From: an uncultured Spirochaetota bacterium
Lineage (GTDB): Bacteria; Spirochaetota; Spirochaetia; JAFGXN01
Direction of reading: 5' to 3'
NCBI GenBank assembly: GCA_944390005.1
Contig: CALXOJ010000003.1
Location: 111,329-175,328, forward strand
Length of the DNA stretch: 64,000 nt
The notes below the pieces were generated by a model. That model saw nothing but the letters and a program-made list of their open reading frames with translations. It had not been told where the DNA came from and did not search any database. Made by a program: the position numbers and the translations under genes. Below, one piece after another: positions 33,821 to 42,850 of the stretch (positions are counted from its first letter, which is position 1; each line of letters begins with the position of its first letter).

Positions 33821-35508
33821 GCCGAGGCTTTGATTCGGGTTTTTCTGAACCGATTGTCGAAAAGTCGGTTTCCCGCGCCAACCGAACCGCCAGCCGGGTC
33901 GCCGTTCCGCTGACCGGAGCCGGCAAAACGGTGCGCCTGGCGGTTGCGGCGGCTCGCAAGGAGAAGCTGCTGCCTGAAGAGGCGGTAAAAGCGGCGGCCT
34001 TTGTTTTGCTGCGGTACAGCGGTCTTTTGAGTGCGGCTGCGGAAAACTCCGTGCCTCAAAACCGAATCGGCCGCCTTTACCGCGATTGGATTTCTCCGCT
34101 CTCCGAAGCGCAGCTGCGTTTTGCCGCCGCGCTTTCCGAAATCGCCATTTCTCAGGAAGGTGATTTCCTCGGTTTGCTTTACCGTTCACTGCTCACTGTC
34201 GGCGACTGCGCCAAAAACGGTTTGTATTACACTCCGCCTCAAGCAGCGGCTGCCGTTTCGCTTCATCCGGGAGAAACCGTCTGCGATCCGTGCTGCGGAA
34301 GCGGTTCACTCTTGATTGCCGTTTTGCCGCCCGGTACGGAGAGCGGCGCAGTTTTTGCATTCGATATTGATGAAACGGCGCTGCGTCTGTGCGAAGTCAA
34401 TTTGGCGCTTTTTTTTAAAGATGGTGATTTCCGTTCCCGGCTGGAAATTCGGGACGCGATTGCGGAGGACGGAGATTCGCCGCTTCGTTTTGATGTCATT
34501 GTCGCCAATCCGCCGTGGGGGGCGCGTGTGCATCGACATTCTGAAGACAGTTTCGCTTTGATTTTGCGCCGTTCGCTTGATCGATTAAAAGAGGGAGGGC
34601 GGTGGTTTTTTATCCTTCCCGAGTCGTTTTTGACTGTCAGGCGTCACAGCCGTATCCGCCGCGAAGCAGTAAATCGCTGCAAAAAAATTTCCGTTCGACC
34701 GCTTGGAAACGCTTTCCCCGGAGTCTTATCGGAGGCGTTTTGGGTGGAAGGATGGGTAAAAACCAAAGCGGATGGTCAATCGGCGGCGGTTTGCGTTATT
34801 CCGGACGGCGGCGTTCCGTTTGCCGTTGCGCCGCCGCAGCCGCCCGATTTTGCGTGGGAGGTGCATGCTGCGCCGCAGGATCGGGAGATGATTCGTCGGC
34901 TTTATACGCCCGGTTGGCGTTCGGTCGGTGAAATCTGCGGTTTTGCGCTCGGAATTGTGACCGGCGGCGATGGGCGTTTAACGGCGGAGGCTCCGTTTGA
35001 CGGCGGCGAACCGGTTTTCCGGGGGCGGGATGTGCGTCCGTTTCTTTTCGGAAAACCTTCCCGGTGGATGCGCTTCGATCCGAAAAAAATTCGGCAGTGT
35101 GTCAAAGAAGAGGTGTACCGCTTGCCGAAAATCGTCTACCGTTTTATCGGCGAACGTTTCTGCTGCCTTTACGACGAATCGGGGGCGTTGATTCTCAACA
35201 GCGCGAACGCTTTGATTCCGAAAGACGAAAGTTATCCTGTCTCCGCGATGGTCTGTCTTTTCAATTCGGTATTTTTGAATTTTATCTTACGGAAACGTTT
35301 TCATTCGAGGAAAATCCTGCGTTCGCACATTGAAACGCTGCCGCTGCCGATGTTGTCGCCGGAGCTGAAAAACGAGTTTGAGAATCTTCACCGTCAAATT
35401 GTCGGCGAAGGCGGTTTAACGGACGAAACGGAGCGGCGGCTCCAAACGCTTGCGGCCGCCGCTTTTGGATTACCGTCGGAAGCGGTTGAAAGCTACCGCA
35501 TTCGTTAG
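33817..35508 (+). CDS. N6-adenine DNA methyltransferase, apparently solitary
   Basis: 563 residues, GTG start overlapping the previous stop. An N-terminal helical region (about 1-120) leads to the methylase core: LYYTPPQAAAAV, SAM motif I CDPCCGSGSLL, FDIDETALRLCEVN and catalytic motif IV IVANPPWG. The C-terminal 250 residues look like a TaqI-type target recognition domain (FRGRDVRPFLFGKPSRW, LPKIVYRFIGERFCC, FNSVFLNFILRKRF). It should methylate adenine in double-stranded DNA at an unknown site. No PD-(D/E)xK nuclease segment is seen at the N-terminus and no endonuclease gene is adjacent, so it looks like an orphan enzyme. Confidence 0.83.
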   Translation: MSRGFDSGFSEPIVEKSVSRANRTASRVAVPLTGAGKTVRLAVAAARKEKLLPEEAVKAAAFVLLRYSGLLSAAAENSVPQNRIGRLYRDWISPLSEAQLRFAAALSEIAISQEGDFLGLLYRSLLTVGDCAKNGLYYTPPQAAAAVSLHPGETVCDPCCGSGSLLIAVLPPGTESGAVFAFDIDETALRLCEVNLALFFKDGDFRSRLEIRDAIAEDGDSPLRFDVIVANPPWGARVHRHSEDSFALILRRSLDRLKEGGRWFFILPESFLTVRRHSRIRREAVNRCKKISVRPLGNAFPGVLSEAFWVEGWVKTKADGQSAAVCVIPDGGVPFAVAPPQPPDFAWEVHAAPQDREMIRRLYTPGWRSVGEICGFALGIVTGGDGRLTAEAPFDGGEPVFRGRDVRPFLFGKPSRWMRFDPKKIRQCVKEEVYRLPKIVYRFIGERFCCLYDESGALILNSANALIPKDESYPVSAMVCLFNSVFLNFILRKRFHSRKILRSHIETLPLPMLSPELKNEFENLHRQIVGEGGLTDETERRLQTLAAAAFGLPSEAVESYRIR

Positions 35509-36434
35509 GGCTGCGAAAAGAGCCGTGTCGACAGATAGCGTTCTCCCGTGTCGGGCAAAATGACGGCGACGGTTTTTCCGCGATTCTCTTTGCGTGCGGC
35601 AACGACGGCGGCCGCTTTCAGGGCGGCTCCCGATGAAATACCAACCAGAAGACCGTCTTTTTGCGCCGCTTCCCGTCCGAAGATCAGAGCGTCTTCATCG
35701 GAGACGGTGATAATTTCATCGTAAACCGAAGTATCCAATACGGAGGGAATAAATCCTGCGCCGATGCCTTGGATAGCGTGCGCGCCCGCCGTTCCGCCGG
35801 AGAGAACAGGCGACGAAGCCGGTTCGACGGCAACAACCTTCAGATTCGGATTCTTTTCCTTTAAAAAACCGCCGGCGCCGGTGATTGTTCCGCCCGTACC
35901 GACGCCTGCAATAAAAATATCGACTTTACCGTCGGCCGCCTCCCAAATTTCGGGACCTGTGGTCAGACGGTGCGCCTTTGCGTTCGACGGATTGACAAAC
36001 TGTCCGAGAAGGAATCCGTTCGGCGTCTCTTGTACCAATTTTTCTGCCGTTTCAACCGCGCCTTTCATTCCTTTTTTTCCATCGGAGAGAATCAACTGCG
36101 CGCCGTAAGCCTTCATTAAATTCCGCCGTTCAACGCTCATCGTTTCCGGCATAACAATAACGGCCCGAAAACCGCGAACAGCCGCTTCCATAGCCAAAGC
36201 GACACCGGTGTTGCCGCTGGTCGGTTCAATGACGACCGACTCCGGTGTCAGGCGCCCTTCCGCCTGCGCGTCGTCCAGCATCATTTTGACCGCGCGATCT
36301 TTAATGCTTCCGCCCGGATTGAAACGCTCGACTTTTGCCAAAACAACCGCTTCTGCGCGGTGCCGTTTTTCAAATGCGGCAAGCCGCAGCAGCGGCGTAC
36401 TGCCGATTAAAGATTCGGTTTGTTCGTAAAACAT
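35505..36434 (-). CDS. cysK: cysteine synthase A
   Basis: 309 residues, standard length. PLP lysine in NPGGSIKDRAVKMML, phosphate loop EPTSGNTGVALA, then GTGGTITGAG and late PDTGERYLST. It makes cysteine from O-acetylserine and sulfide in the cytoplasm. The serine-acetyltransferase partner is not in this window. Start ATG has GAGGAG. The 3' end overlaps the convergent methyltransferase gene by four bases. No T-box or SAM riboswitch is seen in its short leader. Confidence 0.95.
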   Translation of the reverse strand: MFYEQTESLIGSTPLLRLAAFEKRHRAEAVVLAKVERFNPGGSIKDRAVKMMLDDAQAEGRLTPESVVIEPTSGNTGVALAMEAAVRGFRAVIVMPETMSVERRNLMKAYGAQLILSDGKKGMKGAVETAEKLVQETPNGFLLGQFVNPSNAKAHRLTTGPEIWEAADGKVDIFIAGVGTGGTITGAGGFLKEKNPNLKVVAVEPASSPVLSGGTAGAHAIQGIGAGFIPSVLDTSVYDEIITVSDEDALIFGREAAQKDGLLVGISSGAALKAAAVVAARKENRGKTVAVILPDTGERYLSTRLFSQP

Positions 36435-36448
36435 GATAATCTCCTCGA

Positions 36449-36477
36449 TATATACTATACTACCTAATTGCTGTAAA
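36449..36477 (-). promoter_or_regulatory. cysK promoter
   Basis: On the minus strand TTTACA, 17 bases, TATATA precede cysK. The -10 region overlaps a TATAC-TATAC-type short repeat that might bind a regulator, but I cannot assign one. Confidence 0.6.
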
Positions 36478-36525
36478 AAAGAAAATATTTTGTTTGTAAA
36501 TTTCGGTTTTATGAGTTAGAATAAA

Positions 36526-36567
36526 ATGAGGTCTCGATAATGAGGTCTCGATAATGAGGTCTCGATA
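36526..36567 (+). repeat. three tandem 14-bp repeats forming chained mini-ORFs
   Basis: The unit ATGAGGTCTCGATA occurs three times without gaps and ends exactly at the ATG of the GH20 lipoprotein gene (36568). Each unit opens a mini-ORF Met-Arg-Ser-Arg-stop whose TAA overlaps the next ATG (TAATG). Each also supplies GAGG placed to act as ribosome site for the next ATG. The main ATG overlaps the stop of the third mini-ORF. Confidence 0.92.
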
Positions 36568-38682
36568 ATGAAAATCGTATTATTAATTTTGAGTCTTTTT
36601 TATATCGGATGTCCCGAGCCTCCCGTTGCGCCGGAAATTTTACCCGAGTCAATTAAAATTCTCAACCCGCCGACGGAGCTGTACATCGGAAAGAAAGTTT
36701 CTCTAACTGCGGAAATCATGCCGAAAGAGGCTGCGGAGGCGACAGTTAATTGGAGTGCGGAACCGAAAGACGTTGTTTCCGTTGAAAACGGCGTTTTGAC
36801 TGCGCTGGCGGAAGGAAAGGCTGTCGTAACGGCGTCAACCGAGAACCAAAAAACCGATTCTTTTGAAGTGACGGTCTCTTCGATTCGGGCGGCGTCTGTT
36901 GCCGTGATCCCGGAGCCGGTCTCTTTGACGGAAAAAGAGGGCGTTTTCATCATTGACGAACAGACAACGATCGATGACCGGTCGGGAGAGTCAAACGTCT
37001 CAGCGATTTTTAAAGAAACAATCAGAACCTCGACCGGAATCGAGTTGAAAAACGGTGCTGCCGATTTTAATGTCATTCATCTGATTGTCGCCCCGGAAAT
37101 CGACAACGACGAAGCGTACCGGCTGACAGTGACTCCGGAGACAGTTGAAATTCGCGCAAACGGTTACGGCGGGTTTCTGTACGGTTTTTATACTTTACTG
37201 CAGTTGATGCCGCCGGAAGTGTTTTCGAAAACAATCGTAAACGGTTTGACGCTGTCGGCTGCTTGCTGTGAAATCGAAGACGAACCGCGTTTCGAGTACC
37301 GTGGTTTTTCTTTGGACGTCAGTCGTCACTTCTCTTCGACAGATAAAGTAAAAGCGGTTCTCGATGAAATGGCAAAGGTTAAAATGAACCGTTTCCAGTG
37401 GCACCTGACCGATGACGGCGGCGTTCGTTTTCCTTTTGAAGGACAACTGATAGCGTCGAGCGGTACGATTTACGACTTTGATGAATTTATGAAAAAAGCG
37501 GCGTGGCGTACCGGCAATCCTGAAGGATTGGCGAATCCTTACGCGGTTTCTTACTACAACAACTCCGATAAATGGACTTTTTTCGATCCCAACGACGCTG
37601 AGGATCCGAATTATGAGTATCGGGAGTACAAACACGGCGGTTTTTACACCAAAGCCGAATTGAAAGAAATCATTCATTACGCTGAAATGAGAAACATCAC
37701 TATTATCCCCGAAATCGATATGCCGGGACACGCCAAACCGATGTGGTATCTGTTTGAAGGACTGCGCTGTGATACGAAAATGGCTGAAACGGAGAGCGAG
37801 CAGAGTGATCGGGCAGGCAAAGCACTGACGGACGCTTCGCATACCGATTTGTGCATTTCTAATCCCGACACAATCGAGGTCATCAAATATATGGTAAAAC
37901 AGGTGGCGGAAGTTTTCCCGGGCAAAACGATTCATATCGGCGCTGACGAGGTGAAAATTAACCCGTCTGTCGGTTGGCAGGCGATCGGGCACTGGTGGTT
38001 CTGCTCCCTGTGCGACGCCGCCGTTCGGGCGCAAGGCGGCACAGTGTCACGATCGACCGGATATGGGCAGTTTCAGAAACTGCAGGCGCGGTTTTTGGAG
38101 AAAGTTGATTCTTACATTCAAAACATCGGAAAAGAATCCGCTATTTGGAGCGAAGGCATTTACGGCGAGTTCAATCCGGTGACCAATCCGATTTTTTATT
38201 ACTGGGATCACGCCAATACCTTACAGCCGGCAAAAAATAAAAGATTGCCAATCGTCAATGCCGATTTTACTTACTACTATTTAACAACGGCGCAAACGCA
38301 GTCGGATGTGGATGAAGGCAATAAAGTCAATTATCGGAGAACGGATACGCGCACTTTGGAGGCTGTTTACAATTTTGATCTGACAAAGGACGGCGACGCC
38401 GGACAGGCGGCAATCGGTGACACGCAGATCGGTGCGCAGGCGTGCTTTTGGGCTGAATCCGCAGTCGGCTTCGAACGCGGCGGAATCGAGTACTCAATTG
38501 ATGGAGGAAATATGATTTATCATGTTTTTCCGAGGTTAATTGCCGTTGCCGAACGGACGTGGTCGCCCGAAGAGAAGAAAGATTATAATCGATTCAGAGA
38601 AAAAATGCAGCCGCAGTTTGAACGGTTTGATGCGGCTGCATTTGTTTGGTATTGTCCGGCTGAACGCGATAATCAGCAATAA
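36568..38682 (+). CDS. GH20 beta-N-acetylhexosaminidase lipoprotein 1
   Basis: 704 residues. Signal peptide ends YIGC (Cys15). A BIG2-like Ig domain covers about 25-108; a GH20b N-terminal domain covers about 110-225 (VIPEPVSLTEKEG, GYGGFLYGFYTLLQLMP). The catalytic barrel starts near 235 (YRGFSLDVSRHFSS, NRFQWHLTDDGG, IPEIDMPGHAKPMW) and has the Asp-Glu pair Asp460-Glu461 in IHIGADEV. The enzyme removes terminal GlcNAc or GalNAc from glycans at the cell surface by substrate-assisted catalysis. Translation begins directly after the tandem mini-ORF repeats. A paralogous gene follows after 22 bases. Confidence 0.92.
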   Translation: MKIVLLILSLFYIGCPEPPVAPEILPESIKILNPPTELYIGKKVSLTAEIMPKEAAEATVNWSAEPKDVVSVENGVLTALAEGKAVVTASTENQKTDSFEVTVSSIRAASVAVIPEPVSLTEKEGVFIIDEQTTIDDRSGESNVSAIFKETIRTSTGIELKNGAADFNVIHLIVAPEIDNDEAYRLTVTPETVEIRANGYGGFLYGFYTLLQLMPPEVFSKTIVNGLTLSAACCEIEDEPRFEYRGFSLDVSRHFSSTDKVKAVLDEMAKVKMNRFQWHLTDDGGVRFPFEGQLIASSGTIYDFDEFMKKAAWRTGNPEGLANPYAVSYYNNSDKWTFFDPNDAEDPNYEYREYKHGGFYTKAELKEIIHYAEMRNITIIPEIDMPGHAKPMWYLFEGLRCDTKMAETESEQSDRAGKALTDASHTDLCISNPDTIEVIKYMVKQVAEVFPGKTIHIGADEVKINPSVGWQAIGHWWFCSLCDAAVRAQGGTVSRSTGYGQFQKLQARFLEKVDSYIQNIGKESAIWSEGIYGEFNPVTNPIFYYWDHANTLQPAKNKRLPIVNADFTYYYLTTAQTQSDVDEGNKVNYRRTDTRTLEAVYNFDLTKDGDAGQAAIGDTQIGAQACFWAESAVGFERGGIEYSIDGGNMIYHVFPRLIAVAERTWSPEEKKDYNRFREKMQPQFERFDAAAFVWYCPAERDNQQ

Positions 38683-38704
38683 TTATTTATAAAAGGAGTT
38701 AAAA

Positions 38705-41482
38705 ATGAGGTTCGTTTTTGGAATTGTATTTGGAATGGCATTATTAATTGGTTGTCCGCCGCCGGATCCCGCAAATCCGAGTCAAGGGAGTATTGCTCCC
38801 GAATCGGTTGAAATTAAAAATCCTCCGGCAGAAACATTGTTCGCGGGTGCGGAAATCCGTCTTGAAACGGAAGTGCTTCCTGCAAATGCGACCGACAAGA
38901 GTTTGACGTGGACGGTTTCTCCCGAAGGAACGGTTGAGGTGACAAACGGCGTTCTGACGGCTCTGAAGGAGGGTGAGGCGACGGTGACGGTTTCGACTTC
39001 CAACGGAAAAACCGATTCGTTTACGGTGACAGTCAACGGTACGGCGGCGCCGGCTTCCGTAACAGTCGACGGGACGGAATATCTTCAAATTTTTGCGGAA
39101 AATTTTGTCTCTTCAGATATAACCGGATTATCGGGCAGTAAGCATCGCGTCGAAGACGGTGTGCTGAAAATCGATGCCGATTTGGGACCGGGGAGCGAAG
39201 GCGCTAATCAAACCTTTTCTGTTCTGCCAAACAATTTGTACAACCTGATGCGCGTCCGTTTTAAAATCAATGATCACAATCCCAATTTCCGAGTAAAAAC
39301 CACGGGTATCGATCTCATTTATTTATACGAACATGACATTGACGCAGATGCAAATTATCTCGATTTTAAAGCGGAGTTGTACTCTGACGGACAAACAAGT
39401 GACGGTGTAACCGAGTTTTACGATGAATCGGTCTATTCACGCGAAAAAGCGTCGCAGTTTGTCGATGTTGATATTTTAAGAAAAGAGAATCAAATTCTTA
39501 TTTACATGAATGGCGCACTGCAGATGACGTTTGATGCCGGTACAATTTTGACTGATGAAAGTTTCTTGCAAGGGTCGGCGGATTTTGTATTCGGCGTCTG
39601 GTGGGGGGATGCAGGCATTCGCACAGACGGAACGAACGGCGCTGAAATCGAATACATTGCTTTGTATGCCGATGAAATTATTGAAAAAAGGGACATTGCG
39701 TTGATTCCTGAGCCTGTGAAATTTACCGAAGGGACCGGATTTTTTATTATCAATGAGCAAACCAAAATCGATGATCAGTCGGGAACAGCGTCCAATGCAA
39801 TCAGTTTATTTAAGGAACGGATCCGCAAATCAAGCGGAATCGATTTGATTAGCGGAGAGGCTGATTCCAATGTTATTCGCCTGATTGCTGACGATAGTAT
39901 TCAAAACACCGAAGGCTATCGGTTGTCGGTTACTGCTGAAGCCGTCGCGATTCACGCAAACGGTTACGGAGGCTTTTTGTACGGATTGAACACATTGCTG
40001 CAGCTGATGCCCCCGGAAGTGTTGTCGCAAACCCCGGTTGACGGTTTGAGATTGTCGGCTGCCTGCTGCGAAATTGAAGACGAACCGCGTTTCGAATGGC
40101 GCGGGTTTATGCTTGATGTTGCTCGGCAGTTTTTCGATGCGGAGATGGTCAAACAGGTGCTGGATGAGCTCTCTTTGGTGAAAATCAACCGTTTCCATTG
40201 GCATCTGACCGACGACGGCGGTATTCGTTTTCCGTTTAAAGGACAGTTTACGACAAGCGCCGGGAATACCTATGATTTCGATCAATTTATGAAAAAGGCG
40301 GCGTGGCGTACCGGACCGAACGAAAATTCGACCAATTGGCCCAACAGGGATTATGAGACAATAAAAGAAGATGGCTGGCATTACTTTGATCCGAATGATC
40401 CGGATGATCCGTATTATCAATACAGAAACAACAAACACGGCGGCAGCTACACGGAAGCGGAAATTCGCGACGTCATCAATTACGCTAAAATGCGCAACAT
40501 TGAGGTGATTCCCGAATTTGATATGCCGGGACACTGCGGACCGCTCTATGATTTGATGATCGGAACGGCGGCCGACGGCAGTGAAGTGAATCTGCGCTGC
40601 GACAAGTTTTATGAGGACGAGGGTGACTCTCGTTCCGGAGTCGATGGTAAATACCTAAAACCGGGATCTGATACCGACCTTTGTGTTTCCAATCCTGATA
40701 CGGTTGAAGTTTTAGGAGAGATGATTCGGCAGATGAAAGCGGTTTTTAATACAGGATACATGCACATCGGCGCCGATGAGGTCAAAATCAATCCGGGATC
40801 TTGGTATTTAATCGGACACTGGTGGTACTGTCAGCGGTGTGAAAACAAAGTGAAAGAATTACTCGGAGAAAGCACAACCGTATCGTATGACAGCTTTCAG
40901 AAACTGCAGGCGTGGTTTTTGGAACAGATTGAGCCGTATGCCCGCAGCGGCGGTACGCGGATGGGAATGTGGAATGAAGCGACCAAAGGCGGTTTTCAGC
41001 CGCAACCGGACGGTTTTATGCATGCATGGGACGCCGTCGGCAATCAAACTTCTGTAAGTATCATCAACTGTTACACCGATCACTACTATTTGGATTATTA
41101 TCAGTCGAAAGAAGATCAAGACTTATTCAGTGGGTCAGCTACGGTCGGTCATAAGCAGGTCAGAACTTTGGAGACAGTTTACAATTACGACGTCACAAAA
41201 GCCGGACCAGCATCGATCGATCAAAGCCGGCAGATCGGAGTTCAAGCCAACTATTTTACGGAAAAGACGTTCGGTTTTAAAAAGAAAGGCAAAGTGTGGA
41301 CCCCGAATCAGCATCTTGTTTATATGTGTTTTCCGCGGGTGATTGCCGTCGCCGAACGGGCGTGGTCGCCGGAGAGCAAGAAAGACGCCGGCCGTTTCAT
41401 TGACAAAATGCAGACACAGTTCCTGCGTTTTGATGCTTCGGGGTTGGATGGTTTTTGCGAGGATGAGAGGCTGGTAAAATGA
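38705..41482 (+). CDS. GH20 beta-N-acetylhexosaminidase lipoprotein 2
   Basis: 925 residues. Signal peptide ends LLIGC (Cys17). A BIG2-like domain (about 30-115, LTWTVSPEGTVEVTNGVLTAL) is followed by an inserted domain of about 210 residues (about 118-330) that reads like a concanavalin/LamG-type beta-sandwich (RVRFKINDHNPNFRV, ILIYMNGALQMTF). Then come the GH20b domain (VIRLIADDSI, GYGGFLYGLNTLLQLMP) and the GH20 barrel with Asp691-Glu692 in MHIGADEV. It is clearly a paralogue of the preceding gene, differing by the extra probable sugar-binding domain. The two likely form one operon acting on the same or related host glycans. Confidence 0.92.
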   Translation: MRFVFGIVFGMALLIGCPPPDPANPSQGSIAPESVEIKNPPAETLFAGAEIRLETEVLPANATDKSLTWTVSPEGTVEVTNGVLTALKEGEATVTVSTSNGKTDSFTVTVNGTAAPASVTVDGTEYLQIFAENFVSSDITGLSGSKHRVEDGVLKIDADLGPGSEGANQTFSVLPNNLYNLMRVRFKINDHNPNFRVKTTGIDLIYLYEHDIDADANYLDFKAELYSDGQTSDGVTEFYDESVYSREKASQFVDVDILRKENQILIYMNGALQMTFDAGTILTDESFLQGSADFVFGVWWGDAGIRTDGTNGAEIEYIALYADEIIEKRDIALIPEPVKFTEGTGFFIINEQTKIDDQSGTASNAISLFKERIRKSSGIDLISGEADSNVIRLIADDSIQNTEGYRLSVTAEAVAIHANGYGGFLYGLNTLLQLMPPEVLSQTPVDGLRLSAACCEIEDEPRFEWRGFMLDVARQFFDAEMVKQVLDELSLVKINRFHWHLTDDGGIRFPFKGQFTTSAGNTYDFDQFMKKAAWRTGPNENSTNWPNRDYETIKEDGWHYFDPNDPDDPYYQYRNNKHGGSYTEAEIRDVINYAKMRNIEVIPEFDMPGHCGPLYDLMIGTAADGSEVNLRCDKFYEDEGDSRSGVDGKYLKPGSDTDLCVSNPDTVEVLGEMIRQMKAVFNTGYMHIGADEVKINPGSWYLIGHWWYCQRCENKVKELLGESTTVSYDSFQKLQAWFLEQIEPYARSGGTRMGMWNEATKGGFQPQPDGFMHAWDAVGNQTSVSIINCYTDHYYLDYYQSKEDQDLFSGSATVGHKQVRTLETVYNYDVTKAGPASIDQSRQIGVQANYFTEKTFGFKKKGKVWTPNQHLVYMCFPRVIAVAERAWSPESKKDAGRFIDKMQTQFLRFDASGLDGFCEDERLVK

Positions 41483-41492
41483 TATATCAGTT

Positions 41493-41520
41493 CAAAGAGG
41501 AAGATTTGTCTTCCTCTTTG
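41493..41520 (+). terminator. hairpin terminator after GH20 operon
   Basis: Perfect 12-bp inverted repeat CAAAGAGGAAGA/TCTTCCTCTTTG with a TTTG loop lies 10 bases after the stop. There is no clear T run after it, so termination strength is uncertain. Confidence 0.65.
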
Positions 41521-41526
41521 AATGAC

Positions 41527-41555
41527 TGTTCAAAAAAACCGCTTTGTGGTATAAT
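41527..41555 (+). promoter_or_regulatory. yggS promoter, leaderless geometry
   Basis: TATAAT at 41550-41555 with TGG directly before it (extended -10) and a weak -35 TGTTCA 17 bases upstream. Only six bases separate the -10 box from the ATG, and no Shine-Dalgarno fits between. Confidence 0.65.
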
Positions 41556-41561
41556 CAAACC

Positions 41562-42254
41562 ATGATTTCGACGGCGGAAAATTGGAAACGAATCAACGAA
41601 GCGGTTGCTCTCGAAGCGGAACGCTGCGGCCGAAAACCGGAAGAGGTGAAGGTGATGGCGGTGACGAAGCTTCATGCGGCGGAAGAGATTCGGCCTTTAA
41701 TTGAAAGCGGATGCTGTCTCTTTGGAGAAAATCGCCTGGCTGAGAGTCTTGAAAAATGGCCCCAACTGAATCGCGAAGGCGTTTCACTTCATTTGATCGG
41801 TCATTTACAGTCGAACAAAGCGAAAGCGGCGGTCGAATTTTTCGATGCCGTCGATTCGCTTGATTCGCTCTCCACATTGCTGAAGGTCGAAAAACACGCT
41901 GCGGCCGCCGGAAAACGGCTGTCGGTTTTACTGGAAGTCAACTGCTCCGGCGAAGAGGCGAAACACGGTTTCCGCGACGAAACGGAATTTTTTCGAGCGT
42001 TGGAGGCGGCTGCCGGGTTTGAGTTTGTCTCCGTCCGCGGACTGATGACGATGGCTGCCCTTGGAGCCGATGAAAAAACAGCGCGTGCGGCATTTGCGCG
42101 TTTAAGGCAGCTGCGGGACAAGGCGGAGACAGAAAGCGGTTTGCGTCTTCCTGAGTTGTCTATGGGAATGAGCGGCGATTTCAAGCAGGCGATTGTCGAA
42201 GGTTCGACGACGGTTCGCATCGGAACGGCGCTTTTTGAAGGGGTTCCCGTTTGA
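41562..42254 (+). CDS. yggS: YggS/PROSC-family PLP homeostasis protein
   Basis: 230 residues from ATG 41562. Family signatures: VMAVTKLHAAEEIRPLIESG with the PLP lysine, FGENRLAESLEKWP, LHLIGHLQSNKAK, LLEVNCSGEEAKHGF, RGLMTMAALG, LSMGMSGDFKQAIVEGSTTVRIGTALFG-like end. It binds PLP and helps keep vitamin B6 and amino-acid pools balanced; no catalytic reaction is established. The mRNA is probably leaderless. The following gene starts at TTG overlapping its stop. Confidence 0.94.
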   Translation: MISTAENWKRINEAVALEAERCGRKPEEVKVMAVTKLHAAEEIRPLIESGCCLFGENRLAESLEKWPQLNREGVSLHLIGHLQSNKAKAAVEFFDAVDSLDSLSTLLKVEKHAAAAGKRLSVLLEVNCSGEEAKHGFRDETEFFRALEAAAGFEFVSVRGLMTMAALGADEKTARAAFARLRQLRDKAETESGLRLPELSMGMSGDFKQAIVEGSTTVRIGTALFEGVPV

Positions 42255-42850
42255 AAAAACAGGTTTTTCTGCTGTTCGCGGCGCTGCTGTTGTCTATCTC
42301 TCCGTTGCAGGCACAAAGTTCAACCTCGACTGCATCATCCGCTTCGGAAACCGACCCTGTGCCCTACGACTTGGAAGCGATTCCCGAAGGCGTTCTCGAT
42401 TTAAGACGGTTTGAAATCATTATGTTTGGCGCCATGCCGATTGTTTATCTTTTCTCCGAAATCATTACAAGCACGGCGTTGTATGCAAAATATCAAAGCA
42501 GTGAATACATTCCGTTGGTGGGAACGGCAGAAATTACCAACAACGAAAAAATGTACACCGTCGGTGTGACTTTTTCGCTGGCGTTTATCGTTGCTACCGT
42601 CGATATGATTCTTTATAAAAAAAAGCAGAGGGAAGAGCGCTCCGGAGAAGCGCGGCGTTTGCGGGTAAGGCAGGCGGAAGAGCTCTACGGCGGTATCGAT
42701 TCTAATTTCACTCCGCAGCCGGCCGATACGCTGACTGTCGGCGAAAACGAATCGCAGCCTGACACAGCGCCGGATGATAACACTTCCCCGCAAACCGATG
42801 CGGAACAGAGCGAATTGGAAGAATCTTCGGCGGAATCCGGGTCCACATGA
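42251..42850 (+). CDS. exported membrane protein, unknown
   Basis: 199 residues, TTG start overlapping the yggS stop (TTGA). A signal peptide (KKQVFLLFAALLLSISPLQAQ) is followed by a Ser/Thr-rich stretch and two hydrophobic helices (about 58-75 and 108-124). Next is a basic, charged region (YKKKQREERSGEARRLRVRQ), and the C-terminal 45 residues are acidic and low in complexity. It overlaps the following pseudouridine synthase gene (ATGA). No family is recognised; the chain yggS, this gene and the synthase is tightly coupled. Confidence 0.65.
   Translation: MKKQVFLLFAALLLSISPLQAQSSTSTASSASETDPVPYDLEAIPEGVLDLRRFEIIMFGAMPIVYLFSEIITSTALYAKYQSSEYIPLVGTAEITNNEKMYTVGVTFSLAFIVATVDMILYKKKQREERSGEARRLRVRQAEELYGGIDSNFTPQPADTLTVGENESQPDTAPDDNTSPQTDAEQSELEESSAESGST

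Noticed and set aside
33179..34189. 336-residue minus-strand open frame across two plus-strand genes
   Set aside because: Low-complexity, Arg-rich translation antisense to a signal-peptide protein and to a methylase with clear motifs.
36435..36525. Riboswitch or T-box leader for cysK
   Set aside because: The leader is too short and shows no conserved stem-loop or T-box motif.
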